Below are positions 8,223 to 18,029 of a DNA stretch of 64,000 nt, piece after piece; the stretch's first letter is position 1; every line of letters begins with the position of its first letter. The stretch covers positions 92,763 to 156,762 of the forward strand of contig CALMSO010000086.1 of NCBI GenBank assembly GCA_937872385.1, in the 5' to 3' direction. This DNA is from an uncultured Saprospiraceae bacterium. Lineage in GTDB: Bacteria > Bacteroidota > Bacteroidia > Chitinophagales > Saprospiraceae. The translations under genes were made by a program, and so were the position numbers. Under the pieces are notes generated by a model. That model worked only from the letters and a program-made list of their open reading frames with translations, was not told the DNA's origin and did not search any database.

Positions 8223-11216
8223 CTACCCCACCACCACATTAATCATGCGGCCCGGCACTACAATAATTTTCCGGACGCTCTTGCCGTCAATCCACTTCTG
8301 AATGCCTTCAATTTCAAGGGCTGCTTTTTCGATGGTTTCCTTAGTGGCTTCCGCCGGAAAGATTGCATTGGTACGCACCTTACCGTTGATACTCACGGGG
8401 TAATTGATTTCATCTTGCTTCAGAAATGCCTCATTATGAGCAGGATACGCAGCATCTTTATGAATACTACCTTCGTGCCCCAGCCGGTGCCACAACTCCT
8501 CGGCGATGTGCGGCGCAAAGGGTGCAATCAGCACGACCAAAGGCTCCAGCACCGCGCGCTTGTTGCATTTCAGGTCTTTCAGTTCATTGGTAGCCACCAT
8601 GAAAGCGCTCACGCAGGTATTGAATGAAAAGCGCTCGATGTCTTCATTTACTTTTTTAATAGCGGCATGTAATGTTTTCAGTTCTTGTTTAGTTGGCTCG
8701 TCATTTATTACATTAAAATAGCCTTTATCGTCAAAAAATAGCCCCCAGAATTTGCGCAAGAAGCGACTCACCCCGTCAATACCCGAAGTATTCCAAGGCT
8801 TGGCTTGCTCGATGGGCCCAAGAAACATCTCATACATGCGGAAGCAATCCGCGCCGTAACGCGCCACTACATCGTCAGGATTGACGACATTGTACTTGGA
8901 TTTGGACATTTTTTCAACTTCAGGAACTGTTCTGAAAATTTCAGAAGCACTTGAGTCTAATTCGCCGTAATGTACTCTAGATAAAACCTTTTTTGAGTTA
9001 GCAGCATCTCCAAATTTTACAAATTCTCCTTCAAACCAAAATCCTTTTTGACAAATAAAAACTCCCTTTGAATAATAATATTTACCAAAAACTGAATTAA
9101 CAAATGATTTTATGTCTAATTGATTGTTTTCAACAAACTCAATTGGAATATTTATTTGAGTACTCTTATAATCACCTTCCTTAAGCATACTTGGATCATC
9201 AAAAAAGTCGCTACTATAAAAGAAATTAAGTCGGTCTTCATCACCATCACCAGAATCATAATTAGGATTAAAATTAATAGAAAAAGGCAGTGCCATCCAA
9301 CTATTACCTGAAAAGTCGGCCCTGTAAGCTTTCTCAGACACCCCCTGTATCATCCCCTGGTTGATCAGTTTCTTAGCGTACTCGCGGTGCGGTGCCAGCC
9401 CCAGGTCGTACAAAAAGTGATTCCAGAAGCGGCTGTACAGCAAATGCCCCACCGCGTGCTCGGGCCCGCCGAGGTACAAATCCACTTGCTGCCAGTAATT
9501 GATAGCCTCCGGGCTGCAAAATGCCTCATCGTTCTGTGGGTCCATGTAACGATAAAAATACCAGGACGACCCCGCCCAGCCGGGCATGGTGCTCAATTCA
9601 TATTGATATTCGCCTTTATATTTCCAATCTTCGGCGCGACCCAGCGGCGGCTCGCCGGTTTCGGTGGGCAAGTACTTATCTACTTGAGGCAGCAGCAGCG
9701 GCAATTCTGATACTTCAATCAAATACGGCACTTCGTCTTTCCAATAGACCGGCACCGGCTCGCCCCAGTAGCGCTGGCGACTGAACACCGCGTTGCGCAA
9801 TCTATATTGAATTTTTCCTTTACCTAAACCTCTCTCTTCCAGCCATTTAATTAAAACCGGCACGGCTTCCGCGTAGGTCAAGCCATTGATGATGCCAGAA
9901 TTAATATAGCGCCCCTCCTTCGTGGCGTCGGCGGCTTGGTCCAAGTTTTGCTGTGCATCGAGAATAGGCACAATGGGTAAGTTGAAATGCGTCGCAAAAT
10001 TCCAGTCGCGCTGGTCACCCGAAGGTACCGCCATTACAGCCCCCGTGCCGTAGCCCGCCAGTACATAATCGGCAATCCAGATGGGTACGCGCTCGTTATT
10101 GAATGGATTTATTGCATAACTACCTGTAAATGAGCCTGTTATTCTTTTTACTTCCGCCATGCGCTCTACTTCCGAGCGCGCGGCCGTCCATTTCTGATAT
10201 TTTTCAATTTCGGCGCGCTGCGCATCGGTGGTTAAGGCTGCAACATACTCATGCTCAGGCGCTAACACCATAAAAGTAACGCCATATATCGTATCCACGC
10301 GGGTGGTAAACACCTCGATGGTTTTGTCGGAATGCCCTTCTACTGCAAACTTGACCGAAGCTCCCTGCGAGCGCCCGATCCAGTTGGTTTGCTGATCCTT
10401 GATTGGCTCGGGCCAGTCCACTTCTTTCAATCCTTCCAGCAATCTATCAGCATAAGCCGTAATACGCATGGCCCACTGTTTCATGAGTTTACGCTCCACA
10501 GGGTGGCCGCCGCGCTCGCTCACGCCATCCTTTACCTCGTCGTTTGAGAGCACGGTACCGAGCGCCGGGCACCAGTTGACAAACGATTCTTCCGGAAAGG
10601 TGAGGCGATATTTCAACAGCATCCATTGCTGCTCCTGCTCGCTCATGGCGTTCCATTCATCGGCGGTGAATACGGGCGTATCTTCATCGCAAACCGCCTG
10701 TACATTTTTATTACCTTCGGTAGTAAATATTTTTATTAAGTCACTGATTGGCAGCGCTTTATCTGCAATTTTATCATAATAATGACTAAATAACTGCATA
10801 AAGATCCACTGCGTCCATTTATAAAATATTGGATCGGACGTGCGCAGTTCGCGGCTCCAGTCGTAGCTGAAACCCAAATTGTCTAATTGCCGGCGAAAGG
10901 TATTGATGTTATTTTCGGTAGTAATAGCTGGGTGCTGCCCGGTGCTGATGGCGTATTGCTCGGCAGGCAGGCCAAAAGAATCATACCCCATTGGATGCAG
11001 CACATTGAAGCCTTTCAGGCGCTTGTAGCGCGCAAAAATATCAGTAGCGATATAGCCTAAGGGATGCCCCACGTGCAGGCCCGCGCCGGAGGGGTAAGGA
11101 AACATATCCAGCACATAGTATTTAGGGCGAGCGCTCTTGTTTTCTACTCGATAAACCTGCTGTTCGTCCCAGTGTTGTCGCCACTTTTTTTCAATATCGC
11201 GGTGATTGTATTCCAT
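8223..11216 (-). CDS. leuS: leucyl-tRNA synthetase
   Basis: Class Ia aminoacyl-tRNA synthetase, charging tRNA-Leu. The 997-residue protein is longer than the roughly 860 of Escherichia coli. It has the HIGH-type motif His-Val-Gly-His near residue 48, the editing domain with TRVDTIYGVTF and the GYGTGAVMAVP-x-GDQRD segment, the GSSWYFYRYMDP motif, KMSKS near residue 762, and a C-terminal anticodon-binding region. The excess length is mostly a block of about 120 residues just before KMSKS, at the place of the leucine-specific domain. Its DNA (about 8930-9330) is clearly more AT-rich than the rest of the gene. Single gene with its own terminator. Confidence 0.97.
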   Translation of the reverse strand: MEYNHRDIEKKWRQHWDEQQVYRVENKSARPKYYVLDMFPYPSGAGLHVGHPLGYIATDIFARYKRLKGFNVLHPMGYDSFGLPAEQYAISTGQHPAITTENNINTFRRQLDNLGFSYDWSRELRTSDPIFYKWTQWIFMQLFSHYYDKIADKALPISDLIKIFTTEGNKNVQAVCDEDTPVFTADEWNAMSEQEQQWMLLKYRLTFPEESFVNWCPALGTVLSNDEVKDGVSERGGHPVERKLMKQWAMRITAYADRLLEGLKEVDWPEPIKDQQTNWIGRSQGASVKFAVEGHSDKTIEVFTTRVDTIYGVTFMVLAPEHEYVAALTTDAQRAEIEKYQKWTAARSEVERMAEVKRITGSFTGSYAINPFNNERVPIWIADYVLAGYGTGAVMAVPSGDQRDWNFATHFNLPIVPILDAQQNLDQAADATKEGRYINSGIINGLTYAEAVPVLIKWLEERGLGKGKIQYRLRNAVFSRQRYWGEPVPVYWKDEVPYLIEVSELPLLLPQVDKYLPTETGEPPLGRAEDWKYKGEYQYELSTMPGWAGSSWYFYRYMDPQNDEAFCSPEAINYWQQVDLYLGGPEHAVGHLLYSRFWNHFLYDLGLAPHREYAKKLINQGMIQGVSEKAYRADFSGNSWMALPFSINFNPNYDSGDGDEDRLNFFYSSDFFDDPSMLKEGDYKSTQINIPIEFVENNQLDIKSFVNSVFGKYYYSKGVFICQKGFWFEGEFVKFGDAANSKKVLSRVHYGELDSSASEIFRTVPEVEKMSKSKYNVVNPDDVVARYGADCFRMYEMFLGPIEQAKPWNTSGIDGVSRFLRKFWGLFFDDKGYFNVINDEPTKQELKTLHAAIKKVNEDIERFSFNTCVSAFMVATNELKDLKCNKRAVLEPLVVLIAPFAPHIAEELWHRLGHEGSIHKDAAYPAHNEAFLKQDEINYPVSINGKVRTNAIFPAEATKETIEKAALEIEGIQKWIDGKSVRKIIVVPGRMINVVVG

Positions 11217-11426
11217 AGCTACCGGCTGTATTTTTGAAAATTATTTACAAATTTATGCGTAATTTTAACGACAAAAGTTTCCTTTATCGGCTCAAAATGT
11301 ACGATTTTTGAATCGAAATGGCGAAATTAGACAAATTCAGGCAAAATTGCGCCTCAGCGGTGGATAAATCCGCCCGTAAGACGCATAATTTAGTTCCTTT
11401 TTATGGTTATAGAAAAAAATCATGGT

Positions 11427-12167
11427 ATGAAAAATTGTATGCTGATTCTTTTAAGTTGCTTAGCGTGGGGCGTAGGAAATGCACAGCAGCCTACCATCGC
11501 GGCAGACCCCGAACAAAACCTGCGCACCCTCGGCAATTTGACTCCGTACAGCGCCGGAGCACTCGGTTTTGACAATCGCTACGAGGGCATCGAAGGTACG
11601 CCTTTGCTATTCGACAACTGGCGAACGGGCAGTATTTTATTTGTCAAACAGGATACTTTTGGCGCTCCTTTGAAAATAAATGTGGACTTGATTACGCAAG
11701 TTATTATGGTACAATTGCAAAACGGCTCCATCGGCGAAATCAGTGGCGCGTATGTGCAAGCGATTAAAGTAGTTGAGCCGGGCCGCAGCCAGTCGCGCAA
11801 GTACATTGTAGCCCGCGAAGGCGACATCGAAGGGATGCGCAGCGTGCGTCCGAAGTTTTACGAAGCCTTGCACCAGGGGGAGTTTACATTCTTGAAATCA
11901 GTGCAAAAAAAGTTTGAAAAAGCCAATTACACTGGCGCCTATTCGCCCGACAAACGCTCGGATAGCTTCCGAACAGACATCGTCTATTGGCTGCAAACGC
12001 CCGGCAACAAACCGGAAAAGGTAGCCCTGAAACGCAAAGACATTGAAAAGGTTATGCCCAATTATTTAGAAGCTATTAAACGTATTGCCAAAGAACAAAA
12101 ATTAGGCTTCGCCCGCGAGGAAGATATTGTGCAATTACTGGAATTTTTGGAGGCATCCGAACGTTAG
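11427..12167 (+). CDS. secreted hypothetical protein
   Basis: Exported protein of 246 residues with a signal peptide (MKNCMLILLSCLAWGVG then Asn-Ala-Gln-Gln). The mature part has a beta-rich first half (GFDNRYEGIEGTPLLFDNW) that repeats in style across many Bacteroidota secreted proteins of unknown function, and a more helical, Lys-rich second half with a basic segment near residues 185-230. The frame extends eight codons upstream to 11403, but the ATG at 11427 makes a proper signal peptide. The following gene, 49 bases later, also encodes an envelope-type protein. I cannot assign a function. Confidence 0.7.
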   Translation: MKNCMLILLSCLAWGVGNAQQPTIAADPEQNLRTLGNLTPYSAGALGFDNRYEGIEGTPLLFDNWRTGSILFVKQDTFGAPLKINVDLITQVIMVQLQNGSIGEISGAYVQAIKVVEPGRSQSRKYIVAREGDIEGMRSVRPKFYEALHQGEFTFLKSVQKKFEKANYTGAYSPDKRSDSFRTDIVYWLQTPGNKPEKVALKRKDIEKVMPNYLEAIKRIAKEQKLGFAREEDIVQLLEFLEASER

Positions 12168-12216
12168 AAGAAGCGTATAAGAACTACTTTTTTTAGAACA
12201 AACGAAGACACATAAC

Positions 12217-12672
12217 ATGAAAAGTCTCATCAGACTAGCGTTGCTAATCGTAGCGGGCGTTGTGCTTTACAATCTCTTTTTCGGCAATGAAGAAGAAAAA
12301 CGCCAATCCAAAGAAATTATCAACACGGCCAAAGATGCCGGAAAAGCCGTCTGGAATTTCGGCAAGGAAGCCTTTTCGCTGCTCAAAACCGAGAAAGACA
12401 AATTCAGCGAAGGCAAATACGACGATGCGGTGGATAAAGTGGGCGACATTTTTGACAAAATGCGCGGCCACGCCGAAACCTTAGACAACAACCGCGACCT
12501 AATCGCTCGCCTCGACCGCCTCGAAAGAGAGCGCAAGGAATTGGAGCGCAAAATCAACACGCCCGCGCCCTACGGCGTATCGGAGGCCGAGCGCAAAAAG
12601 GACTTGGAGCGCGACTGGGATCAGCTCATGCGCGAAACCGAAACACTCATGCGCGACCTGGAGCGCCGGTAA
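12217..12672 (+). CDS. membrane-anchored coiled-coil protein
   Basis: Protein of 151 residues with one N-terminal transmembrane or uncleaved signal segment (about residues 5-22), then a highly charged helical region likely to form a coiled coil (about residues 85-150, rich in Glu, Arg and Leu, ending in two Arg). No catalytic motif is visible. It starts 49 bases after the preceding secreted-protein gene and may be co-transcribed with it. It could be an envelope spacer or scaffold; this is a guess from structure. Confidence 0.68.
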   Translation: MKSLIRLALLIVAGVVLYNLFFGNEEEKRQSKEIINTAKDAGKAVWNFGKEAFSLLKTEKDKFSEGKYDDAVDKVGDIFDKMRGHAETLDNNRDLIARLDRLERERKELERKINTPAPYGVSEAERKKDLERDWDQLMRETETLMRDLERR

Positions 12673-12791
12673 GGACGCTCCGCACAAGTACGCGAGCAAA
12701 GGCAATGAAAAACCTTTTTGTCGGGTGGGGTAAATTTTGTAATTTTAAGCGGTTTTTATACGAAACCAATTAAATGATATAAATTAAGCAC

Positions 12792-14714
12792 ATGCAACCC
12801 AGACTTTGCTGCTTGACATTGTTCCTATTTCTCCTGTTGCTTTCTTCTAATGAGATATTCGCCCAGCCATTTCCTTCAAAAGATATGCCCCTTGATTCCA
12901 TGATGAACTGGCTCCAAATAAACTCGGATGGAATTTATAAACGAGATAGCACATTTTATCAGTATGCCCATATCGCGCTGAACCGATCTATTCAAGAGAA
13001 AAATAATCGATTCAGTCGCCTTTGTCATTACCTAATGGCACACTGGCACTATGGGGCAGCTTATCGCCAGCAGGATTCTATTTTGCATCATTTAAAACAA
13101 TACGTGTATCATGCTTCTTTGATAGATGATAAAAGAATGTTGGCAGCGACTTACATTGATTATGGTACCATACTAAAAGACCTGGGCAGATATAAAGAAG
13201 GTGAAAAAGAGTTATTCAATGCTATTGACATTTATGAACAATTGAAAGATCAGGCGGGCATTGCTAAGTGCTACCGACGGCTCTGCGATTTTGCACGGCA
13301 TGTGTCGGATTTTCAGGAAGCGATTCGCTGTGGTGAACTGGCAGTGAAAATGCACCGTGAAAATGGCAGCAGTATGGAGCAGCAAATGGATCCTTTGCTG
13401 TGCATGATGACGGCGTATAATGAAGCTGGCCAGCCCGAAAAAGCAATCGAACAAGCCAATCGCCTGCTGGATGCCCGAAAAAAAGGATTGATTGAGGATG
13501 ATGTGTTCAATAAAGTCTATATTTATCAACAACGTGCGCTGGCGTACATTGTACTCCAACGCTATGAACAAGCAATTGCCGACTACGAAGCCATCCTGCG
13601 GCTGGAGTCGTCCATAGATAAAAAAGAGCTAAAAGAGGGACCAATCTACGAGACTATTGCCATGATTGCTTATTTGAAAAAAGAGTATGCTGCTGCCATT
13701 CCCAGTTTTTTAAAATATATTGAATATGAACAAGCCCAACAAAATGAAGTAGCCACCATCACAGCACGATTGCAACTGGCTGAGTGCTATGACAAAATAA
13801 ACAACCCGCAGGAAGCCTACCGCCAAGTACTCGAAGCGGCTGCTATACAAAAAAAAGATTATGAAAATAAATTAGCCGCTATTCGTGCCGAATTGCGCGA
13901 CAAATACGAAGCCGACCAAAAGGAAGAGACCATTCAGCAGCAGCAGTCCCGCTTGCAACAACAACAAATAATTCAATGGCTCAGCTTGGGAGTAGTGGGT
14001 TTGTTTGCGCTCCTGCTCGCGGGTTTGTTGTTGACATATCGCAATAACCGCCGCCGTAACCTACAACTTCAATCTTTAAATCAAAATTTAGTAAAGAAAA
14101 ATCAGGAAAATGAATTATTGCTAAAAGAAATTCACCATCGGGTAAAGAATAACTTAGAGATCGTGTCGAGTTTATTGTCCTTACAATCGGCACAAATGGA
14201 GGATTCTGAGGTGCAGAATGCCTTGCAAGCCAGTAGAAGTCGTGTACAATCCATGGGCATTTTGCATCAAAGATTGTATCAGGGGGAAAATCTGGCAGCG
14301 ATTGAAATGAAGGATTATTTGATTAATTTGAGCGAAGGTTTGCTCGATACGTTCAATGCCGAAGACCGCGTCAAAATTGAATGTGCGATGCAGGAGCTGG
14401 AATTGGACGTGGACACCGCGGTGCCAATTGGTCTGATTGTCAACGAATTACTAACCAATGCGTTGAAATATGCGTTCCCGGAAGGCAAGCCCGGTGCAAT
14501 AAAATTAAGTTTAGAATCGATGGATGCAGAAACGTTGCAATTGCGAATCGCCGATAATGGCGTTGGAAAAAAGATGGGAGCAGCAGTACAAGGCACCGGG
14601 TTTGGCACCCAGCTAGTCAACTTGCTCACCCGCCAGCTCGAAGGAATCATGACACAAGAAGTAAATAATGGAACGATTATTTCATTTCAATTTAAGAAAA
14701 CGAAAGTTGCTTGA
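12792..14714 (+). CDS. TPR-containing sensor histidine kinase (HisKA_2 type)
   Basis: Sensor kinase of 640 residues. A signal peptide (about 1-25) leads into periplasmic TPR repeats (about 80-370), a Gln-rich coiled coil (about 375-395), one membrane segment (about 397-418), the HisKA_2 dimerisation domain with KEIHHRVKNN (phosphorylated His at 448 or 449), and a HATPase domain with NELLTNALKYAF, IADNGVG and GTGFGTQLV. This architecture is common in Bacteroidota. Its stop overlaps the ATG of the LytTR regulator by one base (TGATG), so the two form a coupled pair. The signal sensed is unknown. Confidence 0.92.
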   Translation: MQPRLCCLTLFLFLLLLSSNEIFAQPFPSKDMPLDSMMNWLQINSDGIYKRDSTFYQYAHIALNRSIQEKNNRFSRLCHYLMAHWHYGAAYRQQDSILHHLKQYVYHASLIDDKRMLAATYIDYGTILKDLGRYKEGEKELFNAIDIYEQLKDQAGIAKCYRRLCDFARHVSDFQEAIRCGELAVKMHRENGSSMEQQMDPLLCMMTAYNEAGQPEKAIEQANRLLDARKKGLIEDDVFNKVYIYQQRALAYIVLQRYEQAIADYEAILRLESSIDKKELKEGPIYETIAMIAYLKKEYAAAIPSFLKYIEYEQAQQNEVATITARLQLAECYDKINNPQEAYRQVLEAAAIQKKDYENKLAAIRAELRDKYEADQKEETIQQQQSRLQQQQIIQWLSLGVVGLFALLLAGLLLTYRNNRRRNLQLQSLNQNLVKKNQENELLLKEIHHRVKNNLEIVSSLLSLQSAQMEDSEVQNALQASRSRVQSMGILHQRLYQGENLAAIEMKDYLINLSEGLLDTFNAEDRVKIECAMQELELDVDTAVPIGLIVNELLTNALKYAFPEGKPGAIKLSLESMDAETLQLRIADNGVGKKMGAAVQGTGFGTQLVNLLTRQLEGIMTQEVNNGTIISFQFKKTKVA

Positions 14715-15457
14715 TGGATACGCCCGTTAAACTTCTCATTGTGGAAGACGACATGATTATCGCTGCCAATATTTCATTGCAACTCAGCAACCTGGGTTAC
14801 GAAGTGACCGCCATTGTGCCACGCGGCGAGGAAGCTATTTTGCAAATCCAGGAAAATCAACCCGATATCGTTTTGCTCGACATACACCTGAAAGGCGCGC
14901 TTGATGGCATTGCCACCGCCCATGAAATGCAAAAAAATGCCGACATTCCGATCATTTACCTCACTGCCAATGCGGATGAAGCGACCTTCAACCGCGCGAA
15001 AACGACGCGCCCGCATGCCTTCATTTCCAAACCTTTTAGAAAATTGGATCTGCAACGCGCTATTGAACTGACCATCAGCCGAATGGCAGAAAGTCAAGCC
15101 CTTGAAATCGAGCAAGATCGCGCCCGCGAAGCGCCGTTTATTTTGAGTGATCGCATTTTTGTGCGCCACAAAGAAAGGATGGTCAAAATTTTTATCGAAG
15201 ACATTTTTTACATCGAAGCCGAGCGCAATTACTGCCGCATTTTCACCAAAAACAAAGAATACCTACTCGCCACCACGCTCAAACTTATGGAAGAAAAACT
15301 TCCTGCACGCCATTTTATTCGCATCCATCGCTCTTACATAATCAACCTCTCGCAGGTGGATGAAGTCGCCGAAAGCCACGTCGTTATTGCGCGCAAAGCC
15401 ATTCCTTTGAGCAAATCGCTGCGCGAAGAGCTATTGAAAAGGATTCAGACGATTTGA
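14714..15457 (+). CDS. response regulator with LytTR DNA-binding domain
   Basis: Partner of the upstream kinase, 247 residues. The receiver domain occupies about residues 5-120, with the acidic pair Glu11-Asp12, phospho-acceptor Asp56 in IVLLDIHLKG, and the Thr and Lys of the output face (YLTANA and SKPF). A LytTR domain (about 145-247) follows, with FYIEAERNYC and the HRSYIINLSQV segment typical of AgrA/LytR-like regulators. A TTG one codon upstream is in frame, but ATG at 14714 is preferred because it gives the usual one-base coupling with the kinase stop. Confidence 0.93.
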   Translation: MDTPVKLLIVEDDMIIAANISLQLSNLGYEVTAIVPRGEEAILQIQENQPDIVLLDIHLKGALDGIATAHEMQKNADIPIIYLTANADEATFNRAKTTRPHAFISKPFRKLDLQRAIELTISRMAESQALEIEQDRAREAPFILSDRIFVRHKERMVKIFIEDIFYIEAERNYCRIFTKNKEYLLATTLKLMEEKLPARHFIRIHRSYIINLSQVDEVAESHVVIARKAIPLSKSLREELLKRIQTI

Positions 15458-15480
15458 TCGCCACGAAACGATATTTTGCT

Positions 15481-15488
15481 TATATTTG
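15481..15488 (+). promoter_or_regulatory. candidate -7 box before the Uma2-type gene
   Basis: TATATTTG matches the Bacteroidota -7 consensus TAnnTTTG exactly and ends 23 bases before the ATG at 15512. The only TTTG upstream (15453-15456) is 24 bases away, slightly beyond the usual spacing, so the call is tentative. Confidence 0.4.
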
Positions 15489-15511
15489 TTAAAAATTGAA
15501 AAGAAAGAATT

Positions 15512-15985
15512 ATGGAAACTGCGCAGGTTCAATCAGAATACGAAATCGAAAGAGGGAAGCCTGCGCCAAGTAGAAATCACGCCTACATTCAGTCGAGGAT
15601 CATAAAATTATTGGATAGAAAATACGCAGATAGCTACGAAGGTATATCGGAATTGAGCCTGCTGGTAGAAGGGAAAGAACGCGTACCTGATATTCTCATC
15701 TATAAGAATTTTGAATTCCGCCCTGGCAATGACGAAGTAAAGGTATCAGAAATGCCATTAGCCGTCGTGGAAATTCTCTCCCCTAAGCAAAATCTTGGCG
15801 ACCTGATTGCCAAATCTTATCTTTATTTTGAAGCGGGCGTAAAATCCTACTGGCTCGTTTTACCCGACCTCACCACCATTTATATCTTCAGCGCGCCCAA
15901 TGAATACGAAGCTTTTGTAAAAAAAGGAATCCTCAAAGACGCGCAACTCGACATCGAACTGAACCTGGAAGATATTTTCAAATAA
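15512..15985 (+). CDS. Uma2 family (DUF820) endonuclease-like protein
   Basis: Protein of 157 residues of the Uma2/DUF820 group, which adopts a restriction-endonuclease-like PD-(D/E)xK fold. The conserved pieces are visible: the N-terminal PAPSRNHAYIQSRI, the acidic VPDI at about residue 67, the VEILSPKQ segment with Glu at about residue 88, and GVKSYWLVLPD further on. Biological substrates of the family are not established. It is probably monocistronic, with a promoter-like box close upstream. Such genes are abundant and mobile in cyanobacteria and in some Saprospiria. Confidence 0.85.
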   Translation: METAQVQSEYEIERGKPAPSRNHAYIQSRIIKLLDRKYADSYEGISELSLLVEGKERVPDILIYKNFEFRPGNDEVKVSEMPLAVVEILSPKQNLGDLIAKSYLYFEAGVKSYWLVLPDLTTIYIFSAPNEYEAFVKKGILKDAQLDIELNLEDIFK

Positions 15986-16239
15986 ATCCTGTTTCCAGGT
16001 GACTGCATATCTTCTCCCTGCATTTGCCAGGGCAGTTTTGCACTTTATATTTTGTAGTTCATAAAAATCGCTCTGCTCAGAATTTCCCATCCTTCGGACA
16101 AGAAAACCACCGCTTCGTCCTTCCTTGCTTGCTTTTTCGTGGGTTTCGCTGCTTTTTTGTGTTGTGACAACAAGTCAAAACCATCGGGGCAGCCGAAAAC
16201 CGACCAGAGTAGGTATCAAAACCAATAAATGTAAATAAA

Positions 16240-16704
16240 ATGAAATCTTTATTTTTTAATAATCGCATTTCCATTCTTTTCCTTTTAGGTGCAATCATTT
16301 CCATTGCTTTTATATCCTGTCAAGCCGAGTCTATCGAAGTGGATTCGACCATTGAAAACCAATTGACCGACCACTGGCAGGTCACTTCTTTTCATCTGGA
16401 CGGCACGGACGTACAGGGCAAAGTTGTTCTTTCTTCTACCCTTCATTTTATTCCAAGTGAACCTGATACCAAAGGTAATTTTGATTGGAACATCGTATAT
16501 CGAGGTAATGATGCGTCCGAAAATATAAGCGGCAGCTACGAAATCAATGAATCTAAACATGAAATCACCTTTGTCAGCGACAAAGGCAATGTGCTGAAAA
16601 TGAGCTTTTTACTACATAATAACCAACTCGAACTATCCGGTACGCACGATGATGTGTTGCTTTTGCTAAAAGCACAAAGAGCGGAGCAGTCGGTGCAAAA
16701 ATGA
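16240..16704 (+). CDS. lipocalin-like lipoprotein
   Basis: Lipoprotein of 154 residues: a hydrophobic signal (about 8-26) ends in Ile-Ser-Cys at residue 28, the probable lipidated Cys. The mature part (DHWQVTSFHLDGTDV ... GSYEINESKHEITFV) has the strand pattern of lipocalin-like domains found in many Bacteroidota outer-membrane lipoproteins. A binding or housekeeping envelope role is possible but not shown. The end is close to, but not overlapping, the real start of the next gene. Confidence 0.72.
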   Translation: MKSLFFNNRISILFLLGAIISIAFISCQAESIEVDSTIENQLTDHWQVTSFHLDGTDVQGKVVLSSTLHFIPSEPDTKGNFDWNIVYRGNDASENISGSYEINESKHEITFVSDKGNVLKMSFLLHNNQLELSGTHDDVLLLLKAQRAEQSVQK

Positions 16705-16793
16705 GCATACATTCTTTCCCATCCGAGTCTCTGCGAGGCACGGCTACAAATTTTATAAAAATAAAATTTTTAACCAAAACCACATTTCACATC

Positions 16794-17291
16794 ATGAAAA
16801 CATTACGTTTTACTTTGCTGCTCATGGCAGCGCTCGTTAGTACTTTTGCTTCTGCACAAACAACAGCGGAACAAAATAAAGCCAATTACCTCAAAATCAT
16901 GGAAGGCTTGAATACCAAAAGTTTTGCGGCATTAGAGCAACACTGCACGGCTGATTTCCAAGATAATTTTCCTCCCGGCTTTTTAGAAGCAACAGGATTG
17001 AAAGGGCTGGCTGCTTCGAAGGCTTTTTTACAAAGTATGTTTACGGCTTTCCCTGACCTAAAATTTGACTTGAAAGAAGTCGTCGCAGATGATAAAGCCG
17101 TCCTCGCTTATATCGTGATGAGCGGCACTATGAAAGGCGAATTTATGGGCATGGAACCTACGGGGAAATCTTTCGAATTGGATACGGTGGACATTATGTG
17201 GTTCAATACAAAAGGAAAGGCAATCCAACATCTCGGTGTGCAGGATATGCTCGATTTCTTTGAACAACTGGGCTTAATGCCGGGTAACTAA
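16794..17291 (+). CDS. secreted SnoaL-like (NTF2-fold) protein
   Basis: Exported protein of 165 residues. The signal peptide ends in Thr-Phe-Ala-Ser-Ala-Gln. The mature domain follows the SnoaL polyketide-cyclase/ester-cyclase pattern: a helix with the YLKIMEGLN region, a FPDLKF segment, and strands with GEFMGMEPTGKSFELDTVDIMWF and GVQDMLDFFEQLGLMPG at the C-terminus. The family comprises small-molecule isomerases, cyclases and binding proteins, so the substrate cannot be named. The frame is open to 16701 but the ATG at 16794 fits the signal peptide. Confidence 0.8.
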   Translation: MKTLRFTLLLMAALVSTFASAQTTAEQNKANYLKIMEGLNTKSFAALEQHCTADFQDNFPPGFLEATGLKGLAASKAFLQSMFTAFPDLKFDLKEVVADDKAVLAYIVMSGTMKGEFMGMEPTGKSFELDTVDIMWFNTKGKAIQHLGVQDMLDFFEQLGLMPGN

Positions 17292-17386
17292 TCGAGCCAT
17301 CAAAATGGAGTCCAGCAACCATTCAAAAAAACGGGGCGTATCCGAAAAGCCATACGAGTAGGGTAAATTTTAAAAAAGTAAATAAA

Positions 17387-17656
17387 ATGGTAATTGTAAT
17401 GCTTCAACACGAAGTGAAAGACTTCGCAGCCTGGAAAGTAATTTTTGATGGCGACGAACCAAATCGCGCACAAGCGGGAGTTAAGCTGCTTGGGATTTAT
17501 ACCGCGCTAGACAATCCAAATGCGGTGACGACGCTCTTCGAAGCCCCCGATGCGGGCCTTGTTGGCGCGATGATGAGCGACCCGCAAAGACAGGAAGACA
17601 TGATGAAAGCCGGTGTCACCAGTGCTCCTGTTGTGAAAATGTTCAACAAAGTTTAA
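17387..17656 (+). CDS. small dimeric alpha/beta-barrel-like protein
   Basis: Cytoplasmic protein of 89 residues beginning MVIVMLQHEVKDFAAWK, which resembles the first strand and helix of ferredoxin-like dimeric barrel proteins (ABM-like or DUF3764-like). Such small proteins often bind or degrade aromatic or haem-like compounds, but no catalytic residue can be assigned here. It lies 95 bases after the SnoaL-like gene on the same strand and may share its transcript. Confidence 0.72.
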   Translation: MVIVMLQHEVKDFAAWKVIFDGDEPNRAQAGVKLLGIYTALDNPNAVTTLFEAPDAGLVGAMMSDPQRQEDMMKAGVTSAPVVKMFNKV

Positions 17657-18029
17657 GTTCATCCCCCATACAAGCAGTGTCCTCTTCCTTTACGTAGCGG
17701 TGCGTGAAGAGGATGCTGCTCTGTATTTCGGCAGCTATGGCCCCGCCCTCTCGCTGGGAAAGCAGCCGGTACGTTACTAACGTATCACTCAACTCCACCA
17801 ATTCACTTCTTTCACTACCAATTTTTCTTCCAAAAGCAATTCATTCGTATATTAGCGGTATGAATTGCACAATATCTATAAACAAGCCCCCGTATTTCTT
17901 TTCAAGATGGTAGCTGCGTGCGCGGCCAAACTGCTTCGATTAGTATTTTACTCTGGACAATAAAAAGACATTCTGGCTAAACCAGATAATACATATTTTT
18001 GATTCCAAAACCGTTTAACTCTACAAACG
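17657..18029 (+). other. intergenic region before the giant secreted protein
   Basis: About 370 bases without a supported gene. It contains an 8-base inverted repeat (17680-17687 and 17706-17713) with an 18-base loop and no T-run, and a candidate -7 box TATTTTTG at 17994-18001, 28 bases before the next ATG. Nothing else stands out. Confidence 0.5.

Noticed and set aside
11318..11572. ORF of 84 codons overlapping the start of the secreted protein gene
   Set aside because: It is a basic, shadow-like frame, whereas the other frame has a clear signal peptide.
17680..17713. 8-base inverted repeat after the small protein gene
   Set aside because: The 18-base loop and lack of a T-run make it too weak to call a terminator.
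17704..17913. ORF of 69 codons before the giant gene
   Set aside because: It starts with GTG, has no conserved features, and does not resemble its neighbours in composition.
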